The notes beneath the pieces were generated by a model. It saw nothing but the letters and a program-made list of their open reading frames with translations, was not told the origin of the DNA and searched no databases. A DNA stretch of 64,000 nucleotides from Bradyrhizobium sp. BR 10289 (GTDB lineage Bacteria; Pseudomonadota; Alphaproteobacteria; Rhizobiales; Xanthobacteraceae), in assembly GCF_019455385.1 (NCBI RefSeq), contig NZ_JACOFR010000016.1, forward strand, positions 1 to 64,000. Direction: 5' to 3'. Of the stretch, positions 8,877-17,142 are shown in pieces. Positions within the stretch are counted from its first letter, which is position 1. Each line of letters opens with the position of its first letter. Made by a program: the position numbers and the translations under genes.

Positions 8877-10589
8877 TTACTCAGTCTTCTTCCCAGTCCT
8901 CTGCATGAAATCGAAATCGCAGCCCTCGTCGGCCTGCATGATGGCCTCGTTGAACAGCCAGGCATAGCCCCGCCGCGTCTCCTCGGGCGCAGCCACCGGC
9001 TTGAAGGCGGCACGCCGGCGCTCCAGCTCGGCGGCATCGACCAGCAGCTCGATGCTGCGCTTGGCCACATCCAGCCGGATCATGTCGCCGTTCTTCACCA
9101 GCGCCAGCGGCCCGCCGACGGCGGATTCCGGCGTGATGTGGAGAACGATGGTGCCGAACGCGGTGCCGCTCATGCGCGCATCCGAAATGCGCACCATGTC
9201 CTTGGTGCCGCCGCGCGCGAGTTTCTTCGGGATCGGCAGGTACCCCGCCTCGGGCATGCCCGGCGCGCCCTTCGGGCCGGCGTTGCGCAGCACCAGCACG
9301 TCGTCGGCGGTGACATCGAGCTCGGGGTCGTCGACGCGCAGCGTCATGTCCTCGACGGATTCGAACACCACCGCGCGCCCGGTGTGCTGCAACAGCTTCG
9401 GGCTCGCCGCCGACTGCTTGATGACCGCGCCGCGCGGCGCGAGATTGCCGTGCAGGACGGCAAGACCGCCTTCCTTCTTGATCGGATTGTCGCGCGACCG
9501 GATCGCGTCTTGGCCGGGCACGTCCTCGGCGTTGGCGACGACATCGCGCAAGGTCTGGCCGCTGACGGTCTTCGCATCGAGGTCGACGAGATCGCCGAGC
9601 TGTTTCAGCAATTTCGGCACGCCGCCGGCGTGATGGAAATGCTCCATGTAATGCTCGCCGGACGGCTTGAGGTCGACCAGCACCGGCACCTCGCGGCCGA
9701 TCTGGTCGAACACCGAGAGATCGAGCCGGTGCGGCGAGCGATGCGCCATCGCGGTGAGATGGATCAGGCCGTTGGTCGAGCCGCCGATCGCCTGCAGCAC
9801 GACCTGCGCGTTCTTGAACGACGACGGCGTCAAAACCTCGCTCGGCTTCGGTCCCTTGGCCTTGGCCATCTCGGCGGCCACCTTGCCGCTGGCTTCGGCC
9901 AGACGAAAACGCTCGGCATGCGGCGCCGGAATCGTCGCGCTCATCGGCAGCGACAGGCCCATCGCTTCGATCATGCAGGCCATGGTCGAGGCCGTACCCA
10001 TCACCATGCAGGTGCCGACCGACGGGGCGAGACGGCCGTTCACCGCCTCGATCTCGGCATCGTCCATCTCGCCGGCGCGATACTTGCCCCAGAGACGGCG
10101 GCAATCGGTGCACGCGCCCAGGACCTCGCCCTTGTGATGGCCGACCACCATGGGGCCGACGGGAATGACCACGGTCGGCAGGTCGGCGCTGATCGCGGCC
10201 ATCACCTGCGCGGGAAGAGTCTTGTCGCAGCCGCCGATCACGATCACCGAATCCATCGGCTGCGCCCGGATCATCTCCTCGGTGTCCATCGCCATCAGAT
10301 TGCGCAGATACATCGAGGTCGGATGCGCAAAGCTCTCGGCGATCGAGATGGTCGGGAACACGAACGGCATCGCGCCCGACAGCATCACGCCGCGCTTGGC
10401 GGCCTCGATGATCTGGGGGACGTTGCCGTGACAGGGATTGTAGTCGCTATAGGTGTTGGTGATGCCGACGATCGGGCGCTCCAGCGCATCGTCGGAATAC
10501 CCCATGGCCTTGATGAACGCCTTGCGCAGGAACAGCGAGAAGCCGGCATCGCCATAGCTCGTCAGCCCCTTGCGCAAACCACTCGTCAT
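8877..10589 (-). CDS. IlvD/Edd family dehydratase, sugar-acid type
   Basis: About 570 residues. The three iron-sulfur cysteines of the family are present in NPCHGN, GGCDKT and VGTCMVMG. IlvD/Edd enzymes dehydrate 2,3-dihydroxy acids to 2-keto acids. Position as first gene of a TRAP operon, with a GntR regulator opposite, argues for a sugar acid (arabinonate, xylonate, galactonate or similar) rather than the branched-chain amino acid pathway. The start is one of two adjacent ATGs; 10589 gives a 7-base spacing from AAGGAG while 10592 would be too close. The gene continues into dctP after 62 bp. The 2-keto-acid products would need further enzymes not found here. Confidence 0.85.
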   Translation of the reverse strand: MTSGLRKGLTSYGDAGFSLFLRKAFIKAMGYSDDALERPIVGITNTYSDYNPCHGNVPQIIEAAKRGVMLSGAMPFVFPTISIAESFAHPTSMYLRNLMAMDTEEMIRAQPMDSVIVIGGCDKTLPAQVMAAISADLPTVVIPVGPMVVGHHKGEVLGACTDCRRLWGKYRAGEMDDAEIEAVNGRLAPSVGTCMVMGTASTMACMIEAMGLSLPMSATIPAPHAERFRLAEASGKVAAEMAKAKGPKPSEVLTPSSFKNAQVVLQAIGGSTNGLIHLTAMAHRSPHRLDLSVFDQIGREVPVLVDLKPSGEHYMEHFHHAGGVPKLLKQLGDLVDLDAKTVSGQTLRDVVANAEDVPGQDAIRSRDNPIKKEGGLAVLHGNLAPRGAVIKQSAASPKLLQHTGRAVVFESVEDMTLRVDDPELDVTADDVLVLRNAGPKGAPGMPEAGYLPIPKKLARGGTKDMVRISDARMSGTAFGTIVLHITPESAVGGPLALVKNGDMIRLDVAKRSIELLVDAAELERRRAAFKPVAAPEETRRGYAWLFNEAIMQADEGCDFDFMQRTGKKTE

Positions 10590-10634
10590 CATGCCGCTCC
10601 TTCTCACTTGCCATTGTGCTACAGCCTGCCCCCT

Positions 10635-10712
10635 GATTGTCAATAAGATTGGGCTGGACTTGCACCCTTTCTGGGTCCAGACACCGCCGGCGGACACAAA
10701 TTATTGACAATC
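10635..10712. promoter_or_regulatory. Divergent control region with two mirror-image operator-like sites
   Basis: GATTGTCAATAA at 10635-10646 and its exact reverse complement TTATTGACAATC at 10701-10712 lie between the divergent dehydratase and gntR genes. Each half is itself nearly palindromic (ATTG-T-CAAT). Each contains TTGACA reading outward toward its gene, so each can overlap a -35 box. FCD-class GntR proteins bind short palindromes of this kind. The centres are 66 bp apart, which would allow a regulator-bridged loop. Binding is inferred. Confidence 0.6.
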
Positions 10713-10767
10713 GCACCTCGCCCTGCTCCACAAGGCAGGACCGGCAAGGCGGCCGGAGGCCGAGGGC

Positions 10768-11451
10768 ATGTCCGACATTCGCAGCGCAGATGCCGTGGCG
10801 ATCAGGCGCGACGATCCTGATGACGTCGTCGCGCGGCTGGAGGAGGACATCATCTTCGGCCGCCTCGCGCCCGGCGCGCGGCTCACCGAAGACGCGCTGA
10901 TGTCGGCCTACGGCACCTCGCGGCATTTCGTGCGGCAGGCGCTGGTGGATGCCGAGCGCCGCGGCATCGTCCGCCGCGAGAAGAATGTCGGCGCCACCGT
11001 GCGGTTCTACTCGGCCGAGGAAGTCCGGCAGATCTATGAGGTCCGGGAGATGCTGACGCGGCAGGCCGCGCTGATGATCCCCCTGCCCGCGCCGCAAGCC
11101 CTGATCGACGAGTTAACTGCGTTACAACGCGACTATTGCGCGAAGGCCGACATCCGCGATTTGCGCGGCATCCACGAGGCCAACGACGCCTTCCACGTTG
11201 CGCTGTTCGCCGCCTGCGGCAATCCCTATCTGGTGCGCTCGCTGCAGGACTACATGAACCTGACGCTGCCGATGCGCGCGAAAAATCTCGCCGACCGCGA
11301 CGGGCTCGCGCAATCGCGGCGCCAGCACGAATTGATGATCGAGCTCCTGAAAGGCCGTGACAGCTGGGCGCTGGCGCAGCTGTGTGTGGATCACATGCAG
11401 TTCAGCAAGGAGGATTATCTGGCGCGGATCGGCGGCGAGACCGCACGCTAG
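10768..11451 (+). CDS. GntR-family transcriptional regulator (FCD/FadR class)
   Basis: 227 residues. The N-terminal winged helix-turn-helix (about 18-80, ARLEEDIIFGRLAPGARLTE, then SRHFVRQALVDAERRGIVRR across the recognition region) is followed by an all-helical FCD ligand domain with the metal-site pattern: EVREMLTRQAA, then HEANDAFHVALFAACGN, and a late RQHELMIELL. FCD regulators sense organic acids and usually repress a neighbouring catabolic operon. The divergent dehydratase-TRAP operon and the mirror-image sites between them make that the likely target. The start follows a GAGG site. Confidence 0.9.
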   Translation: MSDIRSADAVAIRRDDPDDVVARLEEDIIFGRLAPGARLTEDALMSAYGTSRHFVRQALVDAERRGIVRREKNVGATVRFYSAEEVRQIYEVREMLTRQAALMIPLPAPQALIDELTALQRDYCAKADIRDLRGIHEANDAFHVALFAACGNPYLVRSLQDYMNLTLPMRAKNLADRDGLAQSRRQHELMIELLKGRDSWALAQLCVDHMQFSKEDYLARIGGETAR

Positions 11452-11592
11452 TCCACGCGCGCCAAGACTTCGATGCGATCGCTGTAGCCGCCGTCATCAC
11501 TTCACGCAGGTGACTTTTCGCCGCGCGAGCAATCGGGTACACGGACCCGGTACTCCCGCTGTGCACATGCGGAAGCTCATAAGGCCTGATGG

Positions 11593-12363
11593 ATGACGGA
11601 CGCTGAAAAACTCCAACCGGGTGCGCCGGCCTTGGAGAAGGGGCTCGACCTCCTGGAGGCGCTGGCCGCCGAAGCGCGCGGCCTCAACCAGAAGCAGCTT
11701 GCCGAGCGCGTCGGCCGCTCCGTCGGCGAGATCTTCCGGATGCTCGTGGCGCTGGAGCGCCGCGGCTATGTCGCGCGCGATCCGGCGACCGGCGAATATA
11801 CCTTGACGCTGAAGTTGTTCCGGATTGCCTCGCAATTCCCGCCGACCGAGCGGCTGCTCAAGGCCGCGCTGCCGGTGATGGAGCAGCTCGCCTCGCGAGT
11901 GCAGCTGTCGTGTCACCTCACCGTGTTGCACGGCGAGCAGTTCATGGTGGTTGCCCGCATCGAGCCGGAATGGCTGATGGGCTGGTCGGTCAAGGTCGGC
12001 GCGGTGTTCCCGCTCACCCAGCAATATGCGTCCGCCAAGGTTCTGGCGGCATTTCAGCTGGAAGGCCGGCGGCAGGAGCTCGCGCAGGTCATCGCTGAAC
12101 ATGACCGCGTCAGCGGCAAGAAGGCGCTTGCCGCGCTCGATCGCATCTCCTCGGAAGGAGGAAACTTCTCCAATGACGATGGCTACACGCGCATCCTGGC
12201 CTACAGCTGTCCAATCATCGAAGCTTCGGGCCGCGCGGTGGCGGCATTGACGGTGCCGCTGGTCAGGCAGGATCGGATCCCGGAGAAGGAGGCCGGCATG
12301 ATCGCCACCGAGCTGCGCAGCGCCGCCAGGATTGTGTCCGAAAAGATCGGAGGCGCTTCCTAA
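11593..12363 (+). CDS. IclR-family transcriptional regulator
   Basis: 256 residues. The N-terminal winged helix (about 10-70: GLDLLEALAAEARGLNQKQL, then GRSVGEIFRMLVALERRGYV) precedes the IclR effector domain (LSCHLTVLHGEQFMVVARIE, later RILAYSCPIIEASGRAVAAL). These proteins respond to small carboxylates and often control aromatic or keto-acid catabolism. It converges on the minus-strand Adc-binding-protein-SDR run, so it is a candidate regulator of that unit via the palindrome at 15375-15402. The 141 bp before it contain paired GGTAC words but nothing I can call an operator with confidence. Confidence 0.9.
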   Translation: MTDAEKLQPGAPALEKGLDLLEALAAEARGLNQKQLAERVGRSVGEIFRMLVALERRGYVARDPATGEYTLTLKLFRIASQFPPTERLLKAALPVMEQLASRVQLSCHLTVLHGEQFMVVARIEPEWLMGWSVKVGAVFPLTQQYASAKVLAAFQLEGRRQELAQVIAEHDRVSGKKALAALDRISSEGGNFSNDDGYTRILAYSCPIIEASGRAVAALTVPLVRQDRIPEKEAGMIATELRSAARIVSEKIGGAS

Positions 12364-12461
12364 AGCGCGACGAGATTTGGATGATTCGTCAACGCGCCTT
12401 GGATTTCTGTTTGGTCATAATCTTACCGGAGAGCCGCTTCGCACTTTTCCGGATCATGGCT

Positions 12462-13220
12462 TCAGCCAACAGTTATTCCGCCGTCAACGACCCAAGCCGC
12501 GCCGTTGACATGTGCAGCCTCGTCGGACGCAAGGAAGGCCACGATACTGGCAACATCCTTCGGCTGCCCGCGAGCAACTTCGCCGCTTCGCCGTAGCGCA
12601 ATGGCGTTATCGCGTGCCTGCCCTTCCAGCTCCCGGATCATGCGGGACTCGACCGGGCCTGGCAGAACCGCATTGACCCGGATCCTCGTGCCACCCACCT
12701 CGAGCGCCGCCGTGCGCGTCAGTCCAAGCACTGCGTGCTTGGACGCAACATAGCCGGAAAGCCCAGCCCGTCCGCGGATCGCCGACGTCGATGCGGTATT
12801 GACGATCGCCCCCGTTCCACGTTGCCGCATCTTTGCAAGCACATGCTTGAGGCCGAGGAAGACGCCCTTCACATTGACGCCCATCACGCGGTCGAATGTC
12901 TCGTCCGGATATTCGTGCAAGGGAGCGACGACGCCTTCGACACCCGCGTTGTTCGCGAAGATACCGATCGGACCCAACCGATCTTCGACCGTTTGGACGA
13001 AGGCAGCCGTGTCGAGAGCACTCGAGACGTCGGCACGGACCGCGAGCGCCCTGCGCCCGGCTGCCTCGACGAGGCGTGCAGTTTCCCTGGCTGCGGTCTC
13101 GTCGCGATCGACGATCGCGACCGCTTCGCTCATCTGCGCCAACCTCAGTGCGATGGCGCGTCCGATATCGCCCCCGCCGCCGGTGACGAGCGCCACCGGC
13201 CGCCGCTCCGTCACGGTCAT
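12462..13220 (-). CDS. SDR-family NAD(P)-dependent oxidoreductase
   Basis: About 252 residues, a classical short-chain dehydrogenase: cofactor motif TGGGGDIG at the N-terminus, NNAGV, a catalytic Ser in NTASTSA, YVASKHA (Tyr-x3-Lys), and a C-terminal VDGGITVG. An Asp ends the second strand (VDRDE), so NAD rather than NADP is expected. The ATG at 13220 overlaps the stop of the upstream binding-protein gene by 4 bp (ATGA), which fixes the start. It is the third gene of an acetoacetate-decarboxylase-like / ABC-binding-protein / SDR unit and may oxidise a hydroxy-ketone or hydroxy-acid imported or produced there. Confidence 0.88.
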   Translation of the reverse strand: MTVTERRPVALVTGGGGDIGRAIALRLAQMSEAVAIVDRDETAARETARLVEAAGRRALAVRADVSSALDTAAFVQTVEDRLGPIGIFANNAGVEGVVAPLHEYPDETFDRVMGVNVKGVFLGLKHVLAKMRQRGTGAIVNTASTSAIRGRAGLSGYVASKHAVLGLTRTAALEVGGTRIRVNAVLPGPVESRMIRELEGQARDNAIALRRSGEVARGQPKDVASIVAFLASDEAAHVNGAAWVVDGGITVG

Positions 13221-14458
13221 GACTTCAGGAACTCGCAGCCGCCTTCCTCGACCGGCCGCCATGCCTCGGCGGGAGGAATGGTCTTGATCGTCTTGTAATA
13301 ATCCCAGGGATATTTGGAGTCGGCCGGCGTCTTCACCTCGAACAGATACATGTTGTGCAGTTTGCGACCGTCGGCGCGCACGCTGCCTTTACCGAACAAC
13401 GGATCGTCGGTCGGCAGCTTCTTCATCTGCTCGACGACCGCCTTGCCATCGCTGGAGGCGCCGAGCGCGTCGACCGCCTTGAGATAATGCAGGGTCGTCG
13501 AATAGGCGCCGGCATGCAGTGCGGTCGGGTAGCGGCCGTTGTTGCGCGGCGCAAATCGCTTGGTCCAGGCGCGGGTATCGTCGTTCAAGTCCCAATAGAA
13601 GGCTTCGGTGAACTGCAGCCCTTGCGCGATCTTCAGGCCGAGCGAATGCACGTCGCTCAGATAGAGGACCGTCGCGACGACGCGCTGCCCGCCCTGCGGG
13701 ATGCCGAATTCGACCGCCTGCTTGATGGAATTGATGGTGTCGCCGCCGGCATTGACGAGCGCGATGATCTCCGCCTTCGACGACTGCGCCTGCAGCAGGA
13801 AGGAGGAGAAGTCCTGGGTATTGATCGGCGTGCGAACACCGCCGAGGACTTTTCCGCCGAACTTCTGCACGACGTTCTTGATGTCCCCTTCCATGGCATG
13901 GCCGAACGCGTAGTCGGCCGTGAGCAGGAACCAGCTTTTGCCGCCGCTCTCGACAACGGCTCGCGCGACGCCCGACGAAAGGGCATAGGTGTCGTACGTC
14001 CAGTGAACCAGGTTGGGCGAGCAAGACTTGCCTGTCAGGTCCGATGATGAAGCGCCAGAAACCAGCAGCGTCTTGTTGTTCTGCTGCACGATGTTGCGTA
14101 CCGCAAGCGCCACAGCCGAATTCGGCGCATCGACGATCACGTCGACACTTTGGCGATCGATCCATTCGCGTGCGATGTTGGCCCCCACATCGGCCTTGTT
14201 CATGTGGTCGCCACTGATGACCTCGATCGGCCTGGTCATCCGGTGGGGCGAGGCCTGAAAATCCTCGACCGCCATTTTGGCTGCCAGCAGCGAGCCCGCG
14301 CCGGTGACGTCGGCATAGAGGCTGGACATGTCCGTAAGCACACCGATCCGAAGCGGTTTGGCGTCCTGCGCCTGCGCCCCGAGGCCAGTCATGCCCAGCG
14401 CAATTCCGCCGGCACCCGCCAGCAGCCGGCGACGGCTCACCCGATATTGCCCGACCAT
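13217..14458 (-). CDS. Branched-chain-amino-acid-type ABC transporter substrate-binding protein
   Basis: About 413 residues. A twin-arginine-like signal (SRRRLLAGAGGIALGMTGLG) is followed by the LivK/periplasmic-binding-fold type I opening (KPLRIGVLTDMSSLYADVTG). A later NSVALAVRNIV-type helix and the YHAGAYSTTLHYLKAVDA-like region fit the family. These proteins in Bradyrhizobium bind aromatic acids, amides or amino acids. No permease or ATPase genes are adjacent, so this is an orphan binding protein that may share permeases encoded elsewhere. The start follows a GGGAGG site 7 bases away. It lies between the decarboxylase-like gene (82 bp) and the SDR gene (4-bp overlap). Confidence 0.88.
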   Translation of the reverse strand: MVGQYRVSRRRLLAGAGGIALGMTGLGAQAQDAKPLRIGVLTDMSSLYADVTGAGSLLAAKMAVEDFQASPHRMTRPIEVISGDHMNKADVGANIAREWIDRQSVDVIVDAPNSAVALAVRNIVQQNNKTLLVSGASSSDLTGKSCSPNLVHWTYDTYALSSGVARAVVESGGKSWFLLTADYAFGHAMEGDIKNVVQKFGGKVLGGVRTPINTQDFSSFLLQAQSSKAEIIALVNAGGDTINSIKQAVEFGIPQGGQRVVATVLYLSDVHSLGLKIAQGLQFTEAFYWDLNDDTRAWTKRFAPRNNGRYPTALHAGAYSTTLHYLKAVDALGASSDGKAVVEQMKKLPTDDPLFGKGSVRADGRKLHNMYLFEVKTPADSKYPWDYYKTIKTIPPAEAWRPVEEGGCEFLKS

Positions 14459-14540
14459 CTTCAACCTCCCTTGCTTGCCCGTGCTTTTGCGCACGGTGCT
14501 TTGCCGCCCGCGCCTGTCTTGCGCGTGGCTGATCGTTTCG

Positions 14541-15347
14541 TTACGGACTCAGCCGCTCGATCAGCCGCCGGTCCTCAACCTCGAACCCGCCGCCATAGAC
14601 GTCCGACACCATGAAGTGAGCGCCGAGGATTTCCGGATCAAGCTCGGCGATCGGGTCGTACTCGCTGGCATGCAGCGTCATGGCAGCGCGGCCCGGCAAC
14701 GGCGCAGAGTATTTCAAGGGCGTGCGGCGGTAGGCGATGTCCGCGTAGGCCGTTCCGAGATGTTCGGGATGCGGCAGGCGGCGCACGTGGATTTCACCGG
14801 CCGGTAGCTCATCGCCATCGACGATCCGGACGACCGGTGCGGATGCATCCGGCGTGAAAGCGAAATCAGCCAGCGGAATGCCGCGGCGGCGGACCCATCC
14901 GGTGATCGATCCATCCGGGCGCTCGTCGAATGCGTAATCGGTGTCCTTCTTGGTGTAGCCGAACACCTCGCGTCCGGCGCAGATTCCCATGGGATCGCTG
15001 CAATACATGAAGATGTGCGTCTCCGTGAACAGCCCCTTGTAACGAACGGGCACGGAAATCATCAGGTCGAACATCTCGCCCGCGTGCACGGCGAGGGAAT
15101 GGCCAGGCGAACGCATAAAGCGGAAGGCAACGCGATCGCTCGCGATCTCGAACGGCGTGTCGGCAAGCAGCGCTGCGACCTTGCCCGGCGCAACGCGGGT
15201 CATGACCTCGATGGTGCGCAGGGTGCAGCCCCATTCCACCGGATAGGCCGGCGAGTAAGGCGGATTGACCCCGCTGTTGGGCTTGAGCCGGTAGTCGCCA
15301 AACATGCGCCGACGCGGATCGTTGGGGTTAGTGATCGCATCAGTCAT
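14541..15347 (-). CDS. Acetoacetate decarboxylase family protein
   Basis: 268 residues. The active-site segment GREVFGYTKK has the Lys-Lys pair (about 133-134) where acetoacetate decarboxylase forms its Schiff base, preceded by the aromatic/acidic substrate pocket YKGLFTETHIFMYCSD. The family includes true Adc enzymes and Adc-like aldolase-dehydratases acting on larger keto acids. With an orphan ABC binding protein and an SDR downstream, the role is probably in keto-acid breakdown, but the substrate is open. It is the first gene of its unit and the palindrome at 15375-15402 lies just upstream of its start, where a repressor or activator would act. Confidence 0.85.
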   Translation of the reverse strand: MTDAITNPNDPRRRMFGDYRLKPNSGVNPPYSPAYPVEWGCTLRTIEVMTRVAPGKVAALLADTPFEIASDRVAFRFMRSPGHSLAVHAGEMFDLMISVPVRYKGLFTETHIFMYCSDPMGICAGREVFGYTKKDTDYAFDERPDGSITGWVRRRGIPLADFAFTPDASAPVVRIVDGDELPAGEIHVRRLPHPEHLGTAYADIAYRRTPLKYSAPLPGRAAMTLHASEYDPIAELDPEILGAHFMVSDVYGGGFEVEDRRLIERLSP

Positions 15348-15374
15348 CGGGCTTGGCTCCGCTTATTTTATATA

Positions 15375-15402
15375 TGATTTCATAATTGCATATATGAAAT
15401 CA
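15375..15402. promoter_or_regulatory. Perfect 10-bp inverted repeat upstream of the Adc-like operon
   Basis: TGATTTCATA (15375-15384) and TATGAAATCA (15393-15402) form a perfect dyad with an 8-bp AT-rich spacer, 28 bp upstream of the Adc-like start codon. The surrounding AT-richness contrasts sharply with the GC-rich genome and includes TATATGA-like -10 words. The geometry suits a dimeric regulator, for example the IclR protein encoded at 11593-12363. The identity of the regulator is inferred. Confidence 0.6.
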
Positions 15403-15587
15403 CGTCCAAGTCAACCCGCTGCCTAAGGCAGCGCAAACCCGACCGCCGGCAGGTCAGCAGGCCGGATCGCGGGCGATCAAGCGGCCGGACCAGGACCTCC
15501 TCGCAAGTCAAGCCCGTGCAAAGCTATGGACATGATCAAAACCGTGAGGGAGAACGCGGCATCGTGCCAATTTCAGGATGCCGCACA

Positions 15588-16271
15588 ATGGAATTTGATG
15601 ATGTCATTCTCGGCCGCCGCAGCATTCGCGGCTACAAGCCCGACCCTGTCCCGCCGGAATTGATCAAGGAAATCCTGGCGCTGGCGATGCGCGCGCCATC
15701 GTCGATGAATACTCAGCCGTGGAATTTCTACGTCATCACCGGAGAACCGCTGGACCGTATCCGTCAGGGCAATACCGAGCGCAACCTGGCGGGCGTTCCG
15801 CATTCTCGCGAATTTCGAATCGGCCAGCCGTTCGAGGGCGTGCATCGCGAACGCCAGATCGGCGTTGCCAAGCAATTGTTCAGCGCGATGGGAATTGCGC
15901 GAGACGACAAGCAGCAGCGACAAGACTGGGTGCTGCGCGGCTTTCGCCAGTTCGACGCGCCCGTGTGCGTGATCATCACCTACGATCGCGTATTGGCCTC
16001 CAGCGACGATACCGCCTTCGACTGTGGCGCCGTGGCGACCGCGCTCGTCAACGCGGCCTGGTCGCGCGGGCTTGGCGCCGTGATCAACAGCCAGGGCATC
16101 ATGCAATCCCCGGTCGTGCGCGAGCATGCCGGGATCGCGGACGATCAGGTGATCATGAAGAGCATCGCGTTGGGCTGGCCGGATCACAGCTTTCCCGCCA
16201 ATGCCGTCGTATCCGAACGCAAGTCGGTCGACGAAGCGACGACGTTCGTGGGATTTGCGAGCGGAGCGTAG
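15588..16271 (+). CDS. Nitroreductase family protein
   Basis: About 227 residues of FMN-dependent nitroreductase fold. The opening RRSIRGYKPDPVP and MRAPSSMNTQPWNFYVITG are the phosphate- and flavin-binding segments. Later AWSRGLGAVINSQGIMQS and IALGWPDHSFPAN match the second FMN contact (usually G-Y-P). Enzymes of this family reduce nitroaromatics, quinones or enones with NAD(P)H. The start at 15588 (MEFDDVILGRRS) is the usual family N-terminus; in-frame codons upstream to 15516 look non-coding. It is divergent from the Adc-like gene. A regulatory link is possible but unproven. Confidence 0.88.
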   Translation: MEFDDVILGRRSIRGYKPDPVPPELIKEILALAMRAPSSMNTQPWNFYVITGEPLDRIRQGNTERNLAGVPHSREFRIGQPFEGVHRERQIGVAKQLFSAMGIARDDKQQRQDWVLRGFRQFDAPVCVIITYDRVLASSDDTAFDCGAVATALVNAAWSRGLGAVINSQGIMQSPVVREHAGIADDQVIMKSIALGWPDHSFPANAVVSERKSVDEATTFVGFASGA

Positions 16272-16305
16272 AGGCAGCCCTCGTCAATCAAAACTTGTCA
16301 CCCGC

Positions 16306-16719
16306 TCAGTACCGCCTCAACAGACCGCTATCCACGCCGGCATTGCCATAATCCGCACAGGCCCGTTCCGGGTCCCTGATCAAAGCCGTCCGGACGCGCC
16401 TGAACGTCTTGGCGGCTGCGTCGGACACTTCGGGGCGGAATTTGCCGGGATCGTAGCTCTCGCCGTCGCGCGCCTTGATGGCGGCAGCATAGGCGTCGAT
16501 CATGGCCATCGCGGCTTCGGGGCTGCCGAGCAGCCGGGCGCCGCGTTGGACGCCGCCGGTACCGTCGACCTCGTAGCCGTCGCAGCGTTGTTCGAGCACC
16601 ACGGATGCGGTGACGAGCTGGTCGAGGAAGGTGGCTTCGGCCTCGCTGAGCGCGGCGGCTTGCGCCGGCGCTGACGCGATCAGCGCGAGGAATGCGACAG
16701 CTGACAATTTGAGTCTCAT
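16306..16719 (-). CDS. Small secreted protein of unknown function
   Basis: 137 residues. A clear Sec signal (MRLKLSAVAFLALIASAPAQA) is followed by a helical, Ala-rich mature domain of about 115 residues with two cysteines (near 46 and 120) that could form a disulfide in the periplasm. I do not recognise the family. It converges on the nitroreductase gene with a 34-bp gap. Codon use is like its neighbours and the signal peptide is strong, so I regard it as real. Confidence 0.7.
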   Translation of the reverse strand: MRLKLSAVAFLALIASAPAQAAALSEAEATFLDQLVTASVVLEQRCDGYEVDGTGGVQRGARLLGSPEAAMAMIDAYAAAIKARDGESYDPGKFRPEVSDAAAKTFRRVRTALIRDPERACADYGNAGVDSGLLRRY

Positions 16720-16816
16720 TGTCGTGGCTCTCGAACTGCGTCTGCACGAATTGAGAGCCGGAGATGGCCGGAGTGACGTTGATCTAAGTCAATCGGCAGA
16801 CGCGGGCCCTTCTTCG

Positions 16817-17099
16817 CCTCTCCCCGCTTGCGGGGAGAGGCCGGAATTCGCGCTGAAAGCGGGAATTCCGGGTGAGGGGGACTCTCCGCGAGTCGTATGC
16901 TCACTGGCAGCAACGCGCCTTCAACACGTCATTGCGAGCGCAGCGAAGCAATCCAGGATCTTTCCGCGGAGGGATTCTGGATTGCTTCGCTACGCTCGCA
17001 ATGACCGGTGTGGTGAGTGGCAGCGAGTCTAACTTCTATCGTCCTCGCGGCAGCCGCCCCTCACCCCAGCCCTCTCCCCGTAAGAACGGGGCGAGGGAG
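16817..17099. repeat. Composite intergenic repeat cluster
   Basis: This 423-bp gap (16720-17142) is packed with inverted repeats. A perfect 11-bp-stem hairpin lies at 16817-16840 (CCTCTCCCCGC, TT, GCGGGGAGAGG). A type C palindrome lies at 16928-17005, opening GTCATTGCGAGCGCAGCGAA and closing with its complement. CCCTCTCCCCG with CGGGGCGAGGG lies at 17070-17099. The outer pieces look like two ends of one element with the type C copy inserted between them. No gene was found here. Confidence 0.75.
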
Positions 17100-17142
17100 T
17101 GCACCTCCGCTGCCGCAACAGCGTGAGCCACGTTATCGCGCC

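Noticed and set aside
8858..10646. Long open frames antisense to real genes (for example 5-1279, 9138-10646, 28996-31206, 24887-27088, 44890-47031, 50672-52252)
   Set aside because: High-GC codon bias leaves the opposite strand open. Their peptides are Arg/Ala/His-rich without domains or ribosome binding sites, and they lie opposite recognised enzymes.
11500..11560. GGTAC words before the IclR gene as an operator
   Set aside because: Only short non-symmetric repeats are present, with no dyad of a length expected for IclR binding.
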